64,000 bases of DNA, from positions 310,001-374,000 of the forward strand of contig JABTUQ010000002.1 in assembly GCA_015075225.1 (NCBI GenBank). Direction: 5' to 3'. Origin of the DNA: Burkholderiales bacterium. GTDB taxonomy: Bacteria; Pseudomonadota; Gammaproteobacteria; Burkholderiales; Nitrosomonadaceae. The number at the start of each line of letters is the position of its first letter. Positions within the stretch are counted from its first letter, which is position 1. The notes below the pieces were generated by a model. It ran no database searches. It was not told the origin of the DNA and saw only the letters and a program-made list of their open reading frames with translations. Positions 53,349 to 63,222 of the stretch are shown here, one piece after another. Made by a program: the position numbers and the translations under genes.

Positions 53349-53467
53349 GGTTTTTCCTGTGTTTGGTGTTTAATGGGTGGCGGATTTTGCGGGAGATAAA
53401 GCGGCCCTTTATGGCCGCAGGCCGACAGAAACAAATTCAACAAAAGAATCAGGGCAAGGATGCGCAT
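53345..53467 (-). CDS. lptM: LptM-type small lipoprotein
   Basis: A 40-residue lipoprotein gene too short for most open-frame lists. The product begins MRILALILLLNLFLSACGHK: signal with lipobox LSAC, then KGPLYLP and a Pro-rich tail. This is the LptM (YifL) pattern, C-G-x-K-G-P-L-Y-x-P; in E. coli LptM stabilises the LptD-LptE lipopolysaccharide translocon. The position directly before lysA, with the TGA inside the lysA ATGA, is the conserved one. A second ATG at 53468-53470 is an alternative start. Confidence 0.85.
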   Translation of the reverse strand: MRILALILLLNLFLSACGHKGPLYLPQNPPPIKHQTQEKP

Positions 53468-53547
53468 CATTAAATTGCTGGAGTATGGATGGAAAGCCGG
53501 TTCGTTTTATAGCACTTCAGGCTGGTAATTACAGTGCCGGTCATGTT

Positions 53548-54171
53548 TCATCTGCTATGGTGGATGGCAGCGAGCCACTGTACCAGTTCGCCCAGCAGAT
53601 TGTCACTTGCCTGTATGAAAGCGGCAACAGCACCTGCTGCATCGGCTGTTGTTGCTGGTTGTGTCATCGTAAAGCTGTGCAGGGCAATTGGCAAATGCGC
53701 ATCGGGTTCATACAGGGTAGCCCTGAGCTGTATGACTGCATGGCTGTCATTTTGTGTGCTGAAAGCCTGGGCGAACTCGCTTAGTTCGATTTTAAGCAGG
53801 TATTGTGTGGACGGGGTTGTCTGTCTTTTATCGTTGTCTGGCCCGTCAGCGTCATGACTTGCAAGGAATCGCCTGAAATGTTCGGTTAGCAATTGTGCCG
53901 GAGGGGCCGCCCAACGGCTATTGGCATAAGTGTAAATACGCGCAGGATCATGATAGGCGAGCCGGTACTGGATTGCCTGGGTATCCAGCCAGATCGGTGC
54001 GGAAATTTCCATGATCCGGACAAATGTTTGTGAGAGAGAAAATGTGTGTGGTGTCGTTATGGGTGCCGGGCCCAGATCGTACACTTGGACGGGTGCTGGT
54101 GTTGTGAGGGTCAGGCTGCACCCAGTCAACAGCGCAGCCAGAAGCACGGCCAGAAATTTCTTTATCATCAT
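53548..54171 (-). CDS. MCE-associated lipoprotein (PqiC/YmbA, ABC-type auxiliary)
   Basis: 207 residues with a lipoprotein signal (lipobox LLTGC, Cys about 18) and an ABC-transporter auxiliary domain: QVYDLGPAP, then an alternating beta region ending near the C-terminus. The family (PqiC/YmbA) works with MCE proteins in lipid transport between the membranes. Its start overlaps the stop of the upstream MCE gene by four bases, so they are translated as a pair. Confidence 0.82.
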   Translation of the reverse strand: MMIKKFLAVLLAALLTGCSLTLTTPAPVQVYDLGPAPITTPHTFSLSQTFVRIMEISAPIWLDTQAIQYRLAYHDPARIYTYANSRWAAPPAQLLTEHFRRFLASHDADGPDNDKRQTTPSTQYLLKIELSEFAQAFSTQNDSHAVIQLRATLYEPDAHLPIALHSFTMTQPATTADAAGAVAAFIQASDNLLGELVQWLAAIHHSR

Positions 54172-55073
54172 TTTTCTGGCCGTGGCGGTGAAAATCCCGA
54201 TTCACCCGGCCCAGGCGTGGCAGGCGGTTTGCCAAACACCAGGCTTTGTGGATGATTTTCCAGCAGATTCAGCAGTTGATCCAGCTTGCGAGCGCTTTGT
54301 GTGATGGCCAGCCCTGTTTCATTCAGGCCAGCCAGGGTATGCGTCATTTCCAGTGATCCCTGCGTCAGGTTATCTACCAACCCCTGCTGCTGGTTAAGTT
54401 TTTGCAGAATCTGGCCAGTATTTTCCATGACTTGCCGGGTTTGTTTGAAAGTGGCAGTGAATTCATCAGCCAATAGAGGCAATCCTTGTAACCCTTTCTG
54501 TAGTTGTCCGGTCAGCTTGTCGTAATTTTGCACTGCCTGTTCCAGATGATTCAGAATGTTACCAATATGTTCCTGATTTTTATCGTTTAACAGGCTGCTG
54601 ATCTGTTTGATGGCGGCATTTGAGTTTTTCAGTATTTCTTCCAGAGAATCGGCGAGTGTCTTGATGAGGGACGATCTGAGGGGGATGTGTGCTTCATCTT
54701 GCAGAAGGCCGCTTCCCGTTTCAGTTACGTCATCATTCAGCTCGATATAGGTTAGCCCGGTAATGCCCTGGCTCGCCAGTTGCGCATAGATATTTCCCGG
54801 GAGAGGCACTTGCTGGTTGACAGCAATTTTCACAATGATATTGCGGATATTTTCCTTGTCGAAATAAATTTCCTCGACTTTGCCGACGATGACGCCACGA
54901 TAGCGGACCGATGCTTCCGGGTTTAATCCGGAAACGGCTCCACCGGTAGAAACCAGAAAATAATGGTTATAGCTAAGGCTGTCGCGGCTGAACCATTTGA
55001 CCGACATGATTGCCGCAGCTCCCAGCAGCAGTATGAATAGACCGGCTGCGAATGCGTGTGCTCGATTTTCCAT
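54168..55073 (-). CDS. MlaD/MCE-domain protein
   Basis: 301 residues. One N-terminal membrane helix (about 8-25), a single MCE domain (about 38-120) with SVRYRGVIVGKVEEIYF and ASQGITGLTYIELN, and a long helical C-terminal region (about 130-280) rich in Gln, Asn and Leu, which may form the needle-like barrel seen in longer MCE proteins. MCE proteins carry phospholipids across the periplasm. Neither an MlaE-type permease nor an MlaF-type ATPase is beside it; the pair with the lipoprotein is all that is here. Confidence 0.85.
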   Translation of the reverse strand: MENRAHAFAAGLFILLLGAAAIMSVKWFSRDSLSYNHYFLVSTGGAVSGLNPEASVRYRGVIVGKVEEIYFDKENIRNIIVKIAVNQQVPLPGNIYAQLASQGITGLTYIELNDDVTETGSGLLQDEAHIPLRSSLIKTLADSLEEILKNSNAAIKQISSLLNDKNQEHIGNILNHLEQAVQNYDKLTGQLQKGLQGLPLLADEFTATFKQTRQVMENTGQILQKLNQQQGLVDNLTQGSLEMTHTLAGLNETGLAITQSARKLDQLLNLLENHPQSLVFGKPPATPGPGESGFSPPRPEK

Positions 55074-55104
55074 CAGATTTGCAGGGGATGATTCAGCCGC
55101 AAAA

Positions 55105-55932
55105 CTATTCAGCTGGTACGCGATTTTCAGCGAGAAGCTGCTCGGTCAAATGCGGGGCGATAATCTGAAGAAGCTGGGTGAAAACCTTGGGATTGCCCGC
55201 AACGATCTGTCCGCTTTGCATATAGCGTCCATTACCTTCGAAATCGCCGACCATGCCGCCAGCTTCGAGAATGAGCAGGCACCCGGCGGCGATATCCCAT
55301 GGTGCCAGTCCAGTTTCCCAGAAACCGTCATAGCGCCCGGCCGCAACATAGGCCAGATCCAGTGCGGCAGAGCCCGGTCGGCGTATACCCGCCGTTTTGG
55401 GCATCATGTCTTTGAATATAGCCAGATAAGCTTCCACATGGGTGAAATCACGGAACGGAAATCCAGTGCCGATCAGGCATTCGCCTAGCTGCGTGCGCTT
55501 GCTGACACGAATGCGGTGATCGTTAAGGAATGCACCACTACCACGCGTGGCAGTGAACAGTTCATCTTTTACCGGATTATAGACAACTGCCTGCGCCAGA
55601 ATTCCCCGGTGCAATAGTGCAATCGAGACGCTGTATTGGGGAAATCCATGCAAAAAATTGGTGGTGCCATCCAGTGGATCAATGATCCACTGGTATTCCG
55701 GTTGATGGGCATTTCCTCTGGCGCCGCTCTCTTCTGCTAAAATCGAATGTTCTGGATAGGCATCCAGCAGGATTTTGATAATGGCATCTTCGGCCGCTTT
55801 ATCCACTTCACTCACGAAATCACTATGAGCCTTGCGCGAAATCGTCAAACGGTCCAGATCCTTCGCGGCACGGTTGATAATATTGCCGGCGCGGCGAGCA
55901 GCCTTGACCGCAATGGTAAGCATGGGATGCAT
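55105..55932 (-). CDS. suhB: Inositol monophosphatase family protein SuhB
   Basis: 275 residues. Metal-dependent phosphatase fold: [18 protein letters not shown] (metal Glu), [15 protein letters not shown] (metal Asp residues) and the C-terminal [17 protein letters not shown]. Besides inositol monophosphatase activity, SuhB in E. coli joins the rRNA antitermination complex. The divergent neighbour is trmJ, the same pair arrangement as in E. coli. Confidence 0.92.
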   Translation of the reverse strand: MHPMLTIAVKAARRAGNIINRAAKDLDRLTISRKAHSDFVSEVDKAAEDAIIKILLDAYPEHSILAEESGARGNAHQPEYQWIIDPLDGTTNFLHGFPQYSVSIALLHRGILAQAVVYNPVKDELFTATRGSGAFLNDHRIRVSKRTQLGECLIGTGFPFRDFTHVEAYLAIFKDMMPKTAGIRRPGSAALDLAYVAAGRYDGFWETGLAPWDIAAGCLLILEAGGMVGDFEGNGRYMQSGQIVAGNPKVFTQLLQIIAPHLTEQLLAENRVPAE

Positions 55933-55976
55933 GAAAAACCCCGAAAAACAAACGATTGGAAAGCCGCTATTCTAAT

Positions 55977-56717
55977 ATGAATCCCGCCTCACCGCTCGAT
56001 AATGTCCGGATCGTGCTTAGTCACACCAGCCATCCGGGTAATATCGGCGCCACTGCCCGGGCCATGAAAACCATGGGCTTGAGCCAGCTTGTTCTTGTCA
56101 ATCCGAAATCCTTTCCGGATAGTGAAGCGGATGCCCGAGCCTCCAATGCGCGCGATATTCTTGAATCGGCGCATGTATGCGCCAGTCTGGAAGAGGCGAT
56201 GGGGGATACTTTTCTGGCGGCCGCGCTGACAGCACGATCGCGGGATCTGTCGCATCCCACCTGCAATGCGAGACAGGCAGCGGTTGAATTGATGCGGCAT
56301 GCGCGCCATCATCCGGTAGCGCTGTTGTTCGGGCGGGAAAGTGCTGGGCTTACTTCAGCAGAAATCAGCCAATGTCAGTTGACTGTGCAAATTCCGGCCA
56401 ATCCTGTCTATTCCTCGCTTAATCTGGCAGCTGCAGTGCAGATTATGGCCTACGAGCTGCGAATGGCTTTGGAAGCAGAGGAATGTGCAAACGAACCGGT
56501 TGCGCGATTGCCCGAAGCAGCCAGTTTGCAGGAAATCGAGGGGTTACACCGTCATCTGGAGCAGGTCATGATTCAGAGTGGATTTCTTGATCCGGAACAG
56601 CCTAAACGCTTGATGCGCAGGATGCGCCGCCTGTTTGCCCGTACCCGGCTAGAAAAGGAAGAAGTGAATATCCTGCGCGGTCTGCTGACTGCGGTTGGTT
56701 CAGAAAAAAACAGGTAG
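55977..56717 (+). CDS. trmJ: tRNA (cytidine/uridine-2'-O-)-methyltransferase TrmJ
   Basis: 246 residues of the SPOUT superfamily. Methylates the 2'-O of nucleotide 32 in certain tRNAs. N-terminal SHTSHPGNIGATARAMKTMGL, and the knot that binds SAM: LLFGRESAGLTSAEI and IPANPVYSSLNLAAAVQIMAYELR. The C-terminal extension (about 170-246) is typical of TrmJ. ATG at 55977; the frame from a TTG at 55956 only adds seven residues. Divergent from suhB. Confidence 0.92.
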   Translation: MNPASPLDNVRIVLSHTSHPGNIGATARAMKTMGLSQLVLVNPKSFPDSEADARASNARDILESAHVCASLEEAMGDTFLAAALTARSRDLSHPTCNARQAAVELMRHARHHPVALLFGRESAGLTSAEISQCQLTVQIPANPVYSSLNLAAAVQIMAYELRMALEAEECANEPVARLPEAASLQEIEGLHRHLEQVMIQSGFLDPEQPKRLMRRMRRLFARTRLEKEEVNILRGLLTAVGSEKNR

Positions 56718-56814
56718 ATAGCAGAAGGGTGCTGCGTTGGCGAGGAAGATTCGATGTGCCCGGTGAATATCAGCCAACCGGGCAATTTCTGCTTGTTTTT
56801 GTTTTCAGCTGCTC

Positions 56815-56952
56815 AAAGAACCTCTGGGAAACTATCGGGGTTATCATTTTTTTGTTAAAAATCAGCTCAAAATGCTCATTTATTACGCATAAGCTCCACT
56901 TTTTTGCCGATTTTTGCCTTGGACTGACGCCTCATTGACGTTTTTCAGAGGC
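56815..56952 (+). repeat. Inverted-repeat element, copy 4
   Basis: About 138 bases. Left end AAAGAACCTCTGGGAAAC, core AAAATCAGCTCAAAATGCTC and TTATTACGCATAA, right end GACGTTTTTCAGAGGCTC. Internally it is the closest to an intact, uninterrupted copy. It lies between convergent trmJ and the GST gene. Confidence 0.85.
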
Positions 56953-56963
56953 TCATTAACAAT

Positions 56964-56986
56964 CTCTGATTGGGATTTAATCAGAG
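56964..56986. terminator. Hairpin between convergent trmJ and GST genes
   Basis: CTCTGATT (56964-56971) and AATCAGAG (56979-56986), perfect 8-bp arms, loop of 7, followed by GTTTTCT on the plus strand. It follows the repeat copy 4 and ends six bases before the GST stop. Confidence 0.6.
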
Positions 56987-56991
56987 GTTTT

Positions 56992-57606
56992 CTAATTCGG
57001 GGCGACAGTCGTTTTGAATGATTGGCGCTCTGCCAGTTTGTTGGCCAGCCTGACGAGATTGGGGTAAGTATCGCGCCATTTGACTTCGGGGAAACGGGCA
57101 TCCAGATAGCCGAAGGCGCAACCGAGTGCAATATCGGCCAGCGTCATAGAGTCACCTTCACACCATGATTTGTCGCCCAGATCGGAAGCAGCTGCTTGTA
57201 CTCCCTGGTCGATTTTTTTTTGCTGACGTTCGATCCATTCCTTGCTTTGTTGTGATTCCGGGCGCTTGCGTTCAAGATAAATCGCGACGCAGGCATCAAT
57301 AATCCCATCAGCCAGTGCTTCCCAGCGTTTGACGCGAAGACGCTGCGATCCAGTGGCCGGAATCAGACGAGCCGAACCGGTGCTGTCCTGTTCATCCAGA
57401 TATTCAACGATGACACGGGAATCAAACAAAACAAATCCGTCATCCATGACGAGAGCGGGTACTTTGCCAAGTGGGTTGACCTGGGCTACCCGGGTATCCG
57501 GGCTGAACGGCGGGTCATTGGTGAATTCGTGGTTGATGCCTTTTTCAGCCAGAACAATACGTACCTTGCGTACATAGGGGCTGGTGAGTGATCCGATAAG
57601 CTTCAT
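56992..57606 (-). CDS. Glutathione S-transferase family protein
   Basis: 204 residues. N-terminal thioredoxin-like domain with SPYVRKVRIVLAEKG, where Ser9 or its neighbours would activate glutathione, and FDSRVIVEYL for glutathione binding; C-terminal all-helical domain with ADIALGCAFGYLD. Class uncertain (resembles the bacterial YibF-like group). The ATG at 57604-57606 has AAGGA seven to eleven bases upstream. Includes a nine-T run (57213-57221) read in frame. Confidence 0.88.
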   Translation of the reverse strand: MKLIGSLTSPYVRKVRIVLAEKGINHEFTNDPPFSPDTRVAQVNPLGKVPALVMDDGFVLFDSRVIVEYLDEQDSTGSARLIPATGSQRLRVKRWEALADGIIDACVAIYLERKRPESQQSKEWIERQQKKIDQGVQAAASDLGDKSWCEGDSMTLADIALGCAFGYLDARFPEVKWRDTYPNLVRLANKLAERQSFKTTVAPN

Positions 57607-57729
57607 TTTTGTGATCCTTTTTGTTATTTGAATAGTGACCCGCACAATTCTATCCCAGCCGGGGAGTGATAGCGAGCTATGTTAGAATGCGCGCTCCTAA
57701 ACCGATGAATGCCTGAATTTAAACGATAA

Positions 57730-59109
<1,380 letters not shown>

Positions 59110-59184
59110 ATTGGGGTGACGATACCCTGCCCACCAGGGCAATACATAAACTGTAGAAAAATTCTATTTTTTACAGATTGAGGG

Positions 59185-59210
59185 TTGAAAAACAAATATT
59201 GATCCCAATA
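59185..59210 (+). promoter_or_regulatory. Sigma-32-like heat-shock promoter before grpE
   Basis: TTGAAA (59185-59190) and CCCAATA (59204-59210) separated by 13 bases, close to the sigma-32 consensus CTTGAAA-N(13-15)-CCCCATNT. It lies 28 bases before the grpE start, as expected for this operon. Confidence 0.6.
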
Positions 59211-59238
59211 ACTAGCGGCACCGTAACAGGAGGAGTCT

Positions 59239-59826
59239 ATGCAGGAGCCACACAATCAAGCATCTAACGAAGAACAAATGCTGCCGGGAACGGATGATAT
59301 TTCGCAAACCGGATATTCCGGCGATTCGGCAGGAGGTACGGAAAGAGCAGGAGAGGAAGTCCCGCTCAGCCTTGAACAACAATTAAAGGATGCGGAAATC
59401 AGGGCGGCTGAGCATCACGATGCCTGGCTGCGTGCCAGAGCGGAAACTGAAAATGTTCGCAAACGGGCTCAAACCGATATTGCCAATGCGCACAAATATG
59501 CGATCGATAATTTTTCTACTCAATTGCTGGCCGTGATGGACAGTCTAGATGCCGCGCTGGCAACAGAAAATTCCACACTTGAAAATATGCAGGATGGTGT
59601 TGAGCTCACTCGCAAACAGCTTCTGGCAGTTTTCGAGAAATTCAACATTCACACCATTGATCCGCAAGGAGAAAAGTTTGACCCGCACCAGCATGAAGCC
59701 ATGTGTGCAGTCGAATCGGATCTGCCAGCCAATACAGTCATGCAGGTCATGCAAAAGGGATATGTGCTGCACGACCGGGTCATCCGGCCCGCCATGGTTG
59801 CTGTTTCCAAGGCCAAGGGCACTTGA
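59239..59826 (+). CDS. grpE: Nucleotide exchange factor GrpE
   Basis: 195 residues. Releases ADP from DnaK. An acidic, disordered N-terminus (about 1-50), a long dimerising helix (EQQLKDAEIRAAEHHDAWLR, then AETENVRKRAQTD), and a C-terminal beta domain (DPQGEKFDPHQHEAMC; MQKGYVLHDRVIRPAMVAVSK). Strong ribosome site AGGAGGAG before the ATG. First gene of grpE-dnaK-dnaJ; no hrcA is beside it. Confidence 0.95.
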   Translation: MQEPHNQASNEEQMLPGTDDISQTGYSGDSAGGTERAGEEVPLSLEQQLKDAEIRAAEHHDAWLRARAETENVRKRAQTDIANAHKYAIDNFSTQLLAVMDSLDAALATENSTLENMQDGVELTRKQLLAVFEKFNIHTIDPQGEKFDPHQHEAMCAVESDLPANTVMQVMQKGYVLHDRVIRPAMVAVSKAKGT

Positions 59827-59888
59827 GATTTTCAGAAGCAACCCCATTTCACGCTGCAGGATGAATTTCAACTTATAAAGGAAATACT

Positions 59889-61826
59889 ATGGCAAAAATA
59901 ATTGGCATCGACCTTGGAACCACCAACTCATGCGTTGCCGTCATGGAGAACAACGCGCCCAAAGTGATTGAAAATGCAGAAGGTACCAGAACAACCCCAT
60001 CGATCGTGGCTTACGCAGAAGATAACGAGATACTGGTTGGCGCTTCGGCCAAACGGCAGGCTGTCACCAATCCGCAAAACACGCTGTTTGCCATTAAACG
60101 ATTGATTGGCCGCCGCTTTGATGAAGATGTGGTGCAAAAAGATATCAGCGTAACGCCTTACAAGATCGTGCGCGCTGACAATAATGACGCCTGGATCGAG
60201 GCGCGCGGAAGAAAGATAGCTCCACCGGAAGTCTCGGCCCAGGTGTTGATGAAGATGAAAAAGACGGCTGAGGATTATCTGGGTGAACCGGTTACAGAGG
60301 CCGTTATTACCGTTCCGGCCTATTTCAATGATTCCCAGCGCCAGGCAACCAAGGATGCCGGCCGTATTGCGGGGCTGGAAGTCAAACGGATCATCAATGA
60401 ACCTACCGCAGCAGCACTCGCATTCGGTCTGGACAAGAAGGAAGGCGATCGCAAAATTGCGGTTTACGATCTGGGTGGCGGTACATTTGATATTTCCATC
60501 ATCGAGATTGCGGAAATCGAGGGTGAGCACCAGTTTGAAGTACTGGCAACCAACGGTGATACCTTCCTCGGAGGTGAGGATTTCGATTCCAGGGTCATCG
60601 AATACCTGGTGGAAGAATTCCGGAAAGAAAGCGGTATTGATCTGAAGAAAGACATGCTGGCGTTACAGCGCCTCAAGGATGCAGCTGAAAAAGCCAAGAT
60701 CGAGCTGTCTTCCAGTCAGCAGACCGAAGTCAACCTTCCGTACATTACTGCGGATGCATCCGGTCCGAAGCACCTTGCAATCAAGATTACCCGTGCCAAG
60801 CTGGAAAGTCTGGTGGAAGAACTGATCGAACGTACAGCTGGCCCGTGCCGGACTGCGCTGAAAGATGCCAATTTATCCATCTCCGATATTGATGACGTCA
60901 TTTTGGTCGGCGGACAAAGCCGTATGCCGAAAGTCCAGGATAAGGTCAAGGAAATTTTCGGCAAGGAAGCGCGCAAGGACGTCAATCCGGATGAAGCCGT
61001 TGCCATCGGCGCTGCCATTCAGGGTGGTGTGCTGAAGGGGGATGTGAAAGATGTGTTATTGCTGGATGTCTCCCCGCTGTCTTTGGGAATTGAAACCCTG
61101 GGCGGAGTCATGACCAAGCTGATCCAGAAGAACACGACCATCCCGACCAAGCAAAGTCAGGTGTTTTCGACGGCTGATGATAACCAGTCGGCAGTGACGA
61201 TTCATGTATTACAGGGTGAGCGTGATATGGCTTCCGGCAATAAAAGTCTGGGCCAGTTCAATTTGACCGACATCCCGCCTGCACCACGCGGTATGCCGCA
61301 AATCGAAGTGACTTTCGACATTGATGCCAACGGTATTCTGCATGTTTCTGCCAAGGACAAGGCAACCGGCAAGGAAAACAAAATCAAGATCCAGGCAAGT
61401 TCCGGATTGTCCGAGGATGAAATCCAGAAAATGGTGAAGGATGCAGAAGCCCATGCAGAAGAAGACAAAAAGGCATTGGAGCTGGTCAACAGCCGTAACC
61501 AGTGTGACGCCATGATTCATTCGACCAAAAAATCTCTGGCCGAACATGGAGATAAACTGGAAGGCGATGAAAAATCCAGAATCGAAGCCGCATTGAAGGA
61601 TGCCGAGGAAGCACTTAAATCCGGTGACAAGCAGACGATCGATGCCAAAACACAGGCATTGACCGAAGCCTCGCACAAACTGGCCGAGAAGATGTATGCC
61701 CAGGAGCAGGCCCAGGCTACTGGCCAGCAGGCGGGTGCTGCTGGTGCTGGTGGACAAACCCAGGATAAACCGGTTGAAGGTGAAGTTGTTGATGCCGAGT
61801 TCGAGGAAGTCAAGGATAAAAAATAA
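59889..61826 (+). CDS. dnaK: Molecular chaperone DnaK (Hsp70)
   Basis: 645 residues. ATPase domain with the three Hsp70 signatures [31 protein letters not shown] and [13 protein letters not shown], a linker with [15 protein letters not shown], a peptide-binding domain and a helical lid ending in a Gly/Ala/Gln tail and [13 protein letters not shown]. It binds exposed hydrophobic segments of unfolded proteins. AAGGAA before the ATG. Confidence 0.98.
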   Translation: MAKIIGIDLGTTNSCVAVMENNAPKVIENAEGTRTTPSIVAYAEDNEILVGASAKRQAVTNPQNTLFAIKRLIGRRFDEDVVQKDISVTPYKIVRADNNDAWIEARGRKIAPPEVSAQVLMKMKKTAEDYLGEPVTEAVITVPAYFNDSQRQATKDAGRIAGLEVKRIINEPTAAALAFGLDKKEGDRKIAVYDLGGGTFDISIIEIAEIEGEHQFEVLATNGDTFLGGEDFDSRVIEYLVEEFRKESGIDLKKDMLALQRLKDAAEKAKIELSSSQQTEVNLPYITADASGPKHLAIKITRAKLESLVEELIERTAGPCRTALKDANLSISDIDDVILVGGQSRMPKVQDKVKEIFGKEARKDVNPDEAVAIGAAIQGGVLKGDVKDVLLLDVSPLSLGIETLGGVMTKLIQKNTTIPTKQSQVFSTADDNQSAVTIHVLQGERDMASGNKSLGQFNLTDIPPAPRGMPQIEVTFDIDANGILHVSAKDKATGKENKIKIQASSGLSEDEIQKMVKDAEAHAEEDKKALELVNSRNQCDAMIHSTKKSLAEHGDKLEGDEKSRIEAALKDAEEALKSGDKQTIDAKTQALTEASHKLAEKMYAQEQAQATGQQAGAAGAGGQTQDKPVEGEVVDAEFEEVKDKK

Positions 61827-61867
61827 TTTCCCTGGATTCACAGGACAAATAGCGGTATAGGTGGGTT

Positions 61868-61883
61868 AGTTCCCTAAGGAACT
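61868..61883. repeat. Short palindrome and relic of the inverted-repeat element
   Basis: AGTTCC-CTAA-GGAACT is a perfect inverted repeat. Its right half runs into AAGGAACTCCTGAAAA (61877-61892), close to the left end of the repeat family (AAGGAACCTCTGAAAA). This may be a worn-out end of the same element; the resemblance is short. Confidence 0.35.
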
Positions 61884-61893
61884 CCTGAAAATA

Positions 61894-61939
61894 AACGCAG
61901 AGAAAAAGAGAGGAAAGTTCTTCTCTTTGACTCTGCGTT
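61894..61939. terminator. Long hairpin between dnaK and dnaJ
   Basis: Arms of 22 bases (61894-61915 and 61918-61939) with three mismatches and a two-base loop; the outer 9 bases AACGCAGAG and CTCTGCGTT match perfectly. No T run follows directly. It may reduce transcription from dnaK into dnaJ or stabilise the grpE-dnaK message. Confidence 0.55.
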
Positions 61940-62035
61940 GTACGTTTAACACTGTAAATTTGGCTCGCTTGATCCGGATATCCCGGACATGGATGTCAAA
62001 AATAACGGCATGATTTCTTGCTAGCAGGATTTTTT

Positions 62036-63151
62036 ATGAGTCAACGTGATTATTATGAAGTGCTCGGTGTCGGTCGGGATGCTGACGAAAGCGAGCTGAA
62101 GAAGGTATACCGCAAACTGGCGATGAAATATCACCCCGACCGGAATGCGGGTGATGCCAAGGCAGAGGAAAAATTCAAGGAAATCAAGGAAGCCTATGAA
62201 GTGCTGTCCGACCCAAACAAGCGGGCGGCCTATGATCAGTTTGGTCATGCCGGTCTGAATGGCGGCATGGGTGGGGCTGGTGCGCAAGGATTCAGTGATG
62301 CCTTCAGCGATATTTTCGGCGATTTGTTCGGGATGCGTGGAGGTGGGGGTGGCCGTTCAAATGGTCATCGTGGTGCCGATTTGCGCTATAACCTGGAAAT
62401 TACACTGGAGCAGGCGGCACGCGGCACAGAAACACAGATTCGTATTCCCAAGCAGGAAACCTGTGATACCTGTCATGGCAGCGGTGCCAAGCCGGGGACA
62501 TCACCCAAAACCTGCCCCACTTGTAATGGACATGGCCAGATCCGTATGCAGCAGGGTTTTTTCTCGATTCAGCAAACCTGTTCGCATTGTCATGGCAGTG
62601 GCAAAGTCGTTTCTGATCCCTGCAAGGATTGTCATGGAGCAGGGCGCATCAAACGTCAGAAAACACTGTCAGTCAGAATTCCGGCTGGCGTGGATGAAGG
62701 CGATAGCATCCGGCTGACGGGAGAAGGGGAAGCGGGTATCAATGGCGGACAGGCAGGTGATTTGTATGTCGTCATTCATCTTGCCAGCCACCAGGTTTTC
62801 CAGAGAGAAGGTAATCATCTGCATTGCGAAATACCAATCAGTTTTACTGTCGCCGCTCTGGGTGGTGAAATCGAGGTGCCTACACTTGATGGCCATGCCC
62901 GGATCAAGGTTCCGGCCGGTACCCAAACTGGAAAAATTTTCCGTTTGCGCAGCAAGGGAATCACCGGGGTACGCAATCAAACCACTGGTGATCTGCTTTG
63001 CCATGTTTCGGTGGAAACACCGGTTGACCTGACTGCACGGCAGAAGGAATTGCTGGAGGAATTCGATGCAATCAGCCAGCAGGATGGTTCGCGCCATCAT
63101 CCACGCGCGAAATCCTGGATGGAAAAGGCGCGTGAATTTTTTACCGAATGA
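62036..63151 (+). CDS. dnaJ: Chaperone protein DnaJ (Hsp40)
   Basis: 371 residues, type I DnaJ. J domain (about 3-68) with the HPD triad in KYHPDRNAG, a Gly/Phe-rich linker (about 75-120), four CxxCxGxG zinc motifs ([32 protein letters not shown]) and a C-terminal substrate domain. It delivers clients to DnaK and triggers ATP hydrolysis. The ATG at 62036 follows AGGA; the frame from 62018 adds six residues before the normal [11 protein letters not shown] start. Confidence 0.97.
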   Translation: MSQRDYYEVLGVGRDADESELKKVYRKLAMKYHPDRNAGDAKAEEKFKEIKEAYEVLSDPNKRAAYDQFGHAGLNGGMGGAGAQGFSDAFSDIFGDLFGMRGGGGGRSNGHRGADLRYNLEITLEQAARGTETQIRIPKQETCDTCHGSGAKPGTSPKTCPTCNGHGQIRMQQGFFSIQQTCSHCHGSGKVVSDPCKDCHGAGRIKRQKTLSVRIPAGVDEGDSIRLTGEGEAGINGGQAGDLYVVIHLASHQVFQREGNHLHCEIPISFTVAALGGEIEVPTLDGHARIKVPAGTQTGKIFRLRSKGITGVRNQTTGDLLCHVSVETPVDLTARQKELLEEFDAISQQDGSRHHPRAKSWMEKAREFFTE

Positions 63152-63178
63152 CCCTGTTTTGATGGGGGTGTGATAATT

Positions 63179-63215
63179 TCTGCCCGGTCCCGTCCGGAAG
63201 ATGGTACCGGGCAGA
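63179..63215. terminator. Hairpin between convergent dnaJ and channel genes
   Basis: TCTGCCCGGT (63179-63188) and ACCGGGCAGA (63206-63215), perfect 10-bp arms, loop of 17. It lies in the gap of about 70 bases and could end both transcripts. No long T run. Confidence 0.6.
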
Positions 63216-63222
63216 GACAGAC

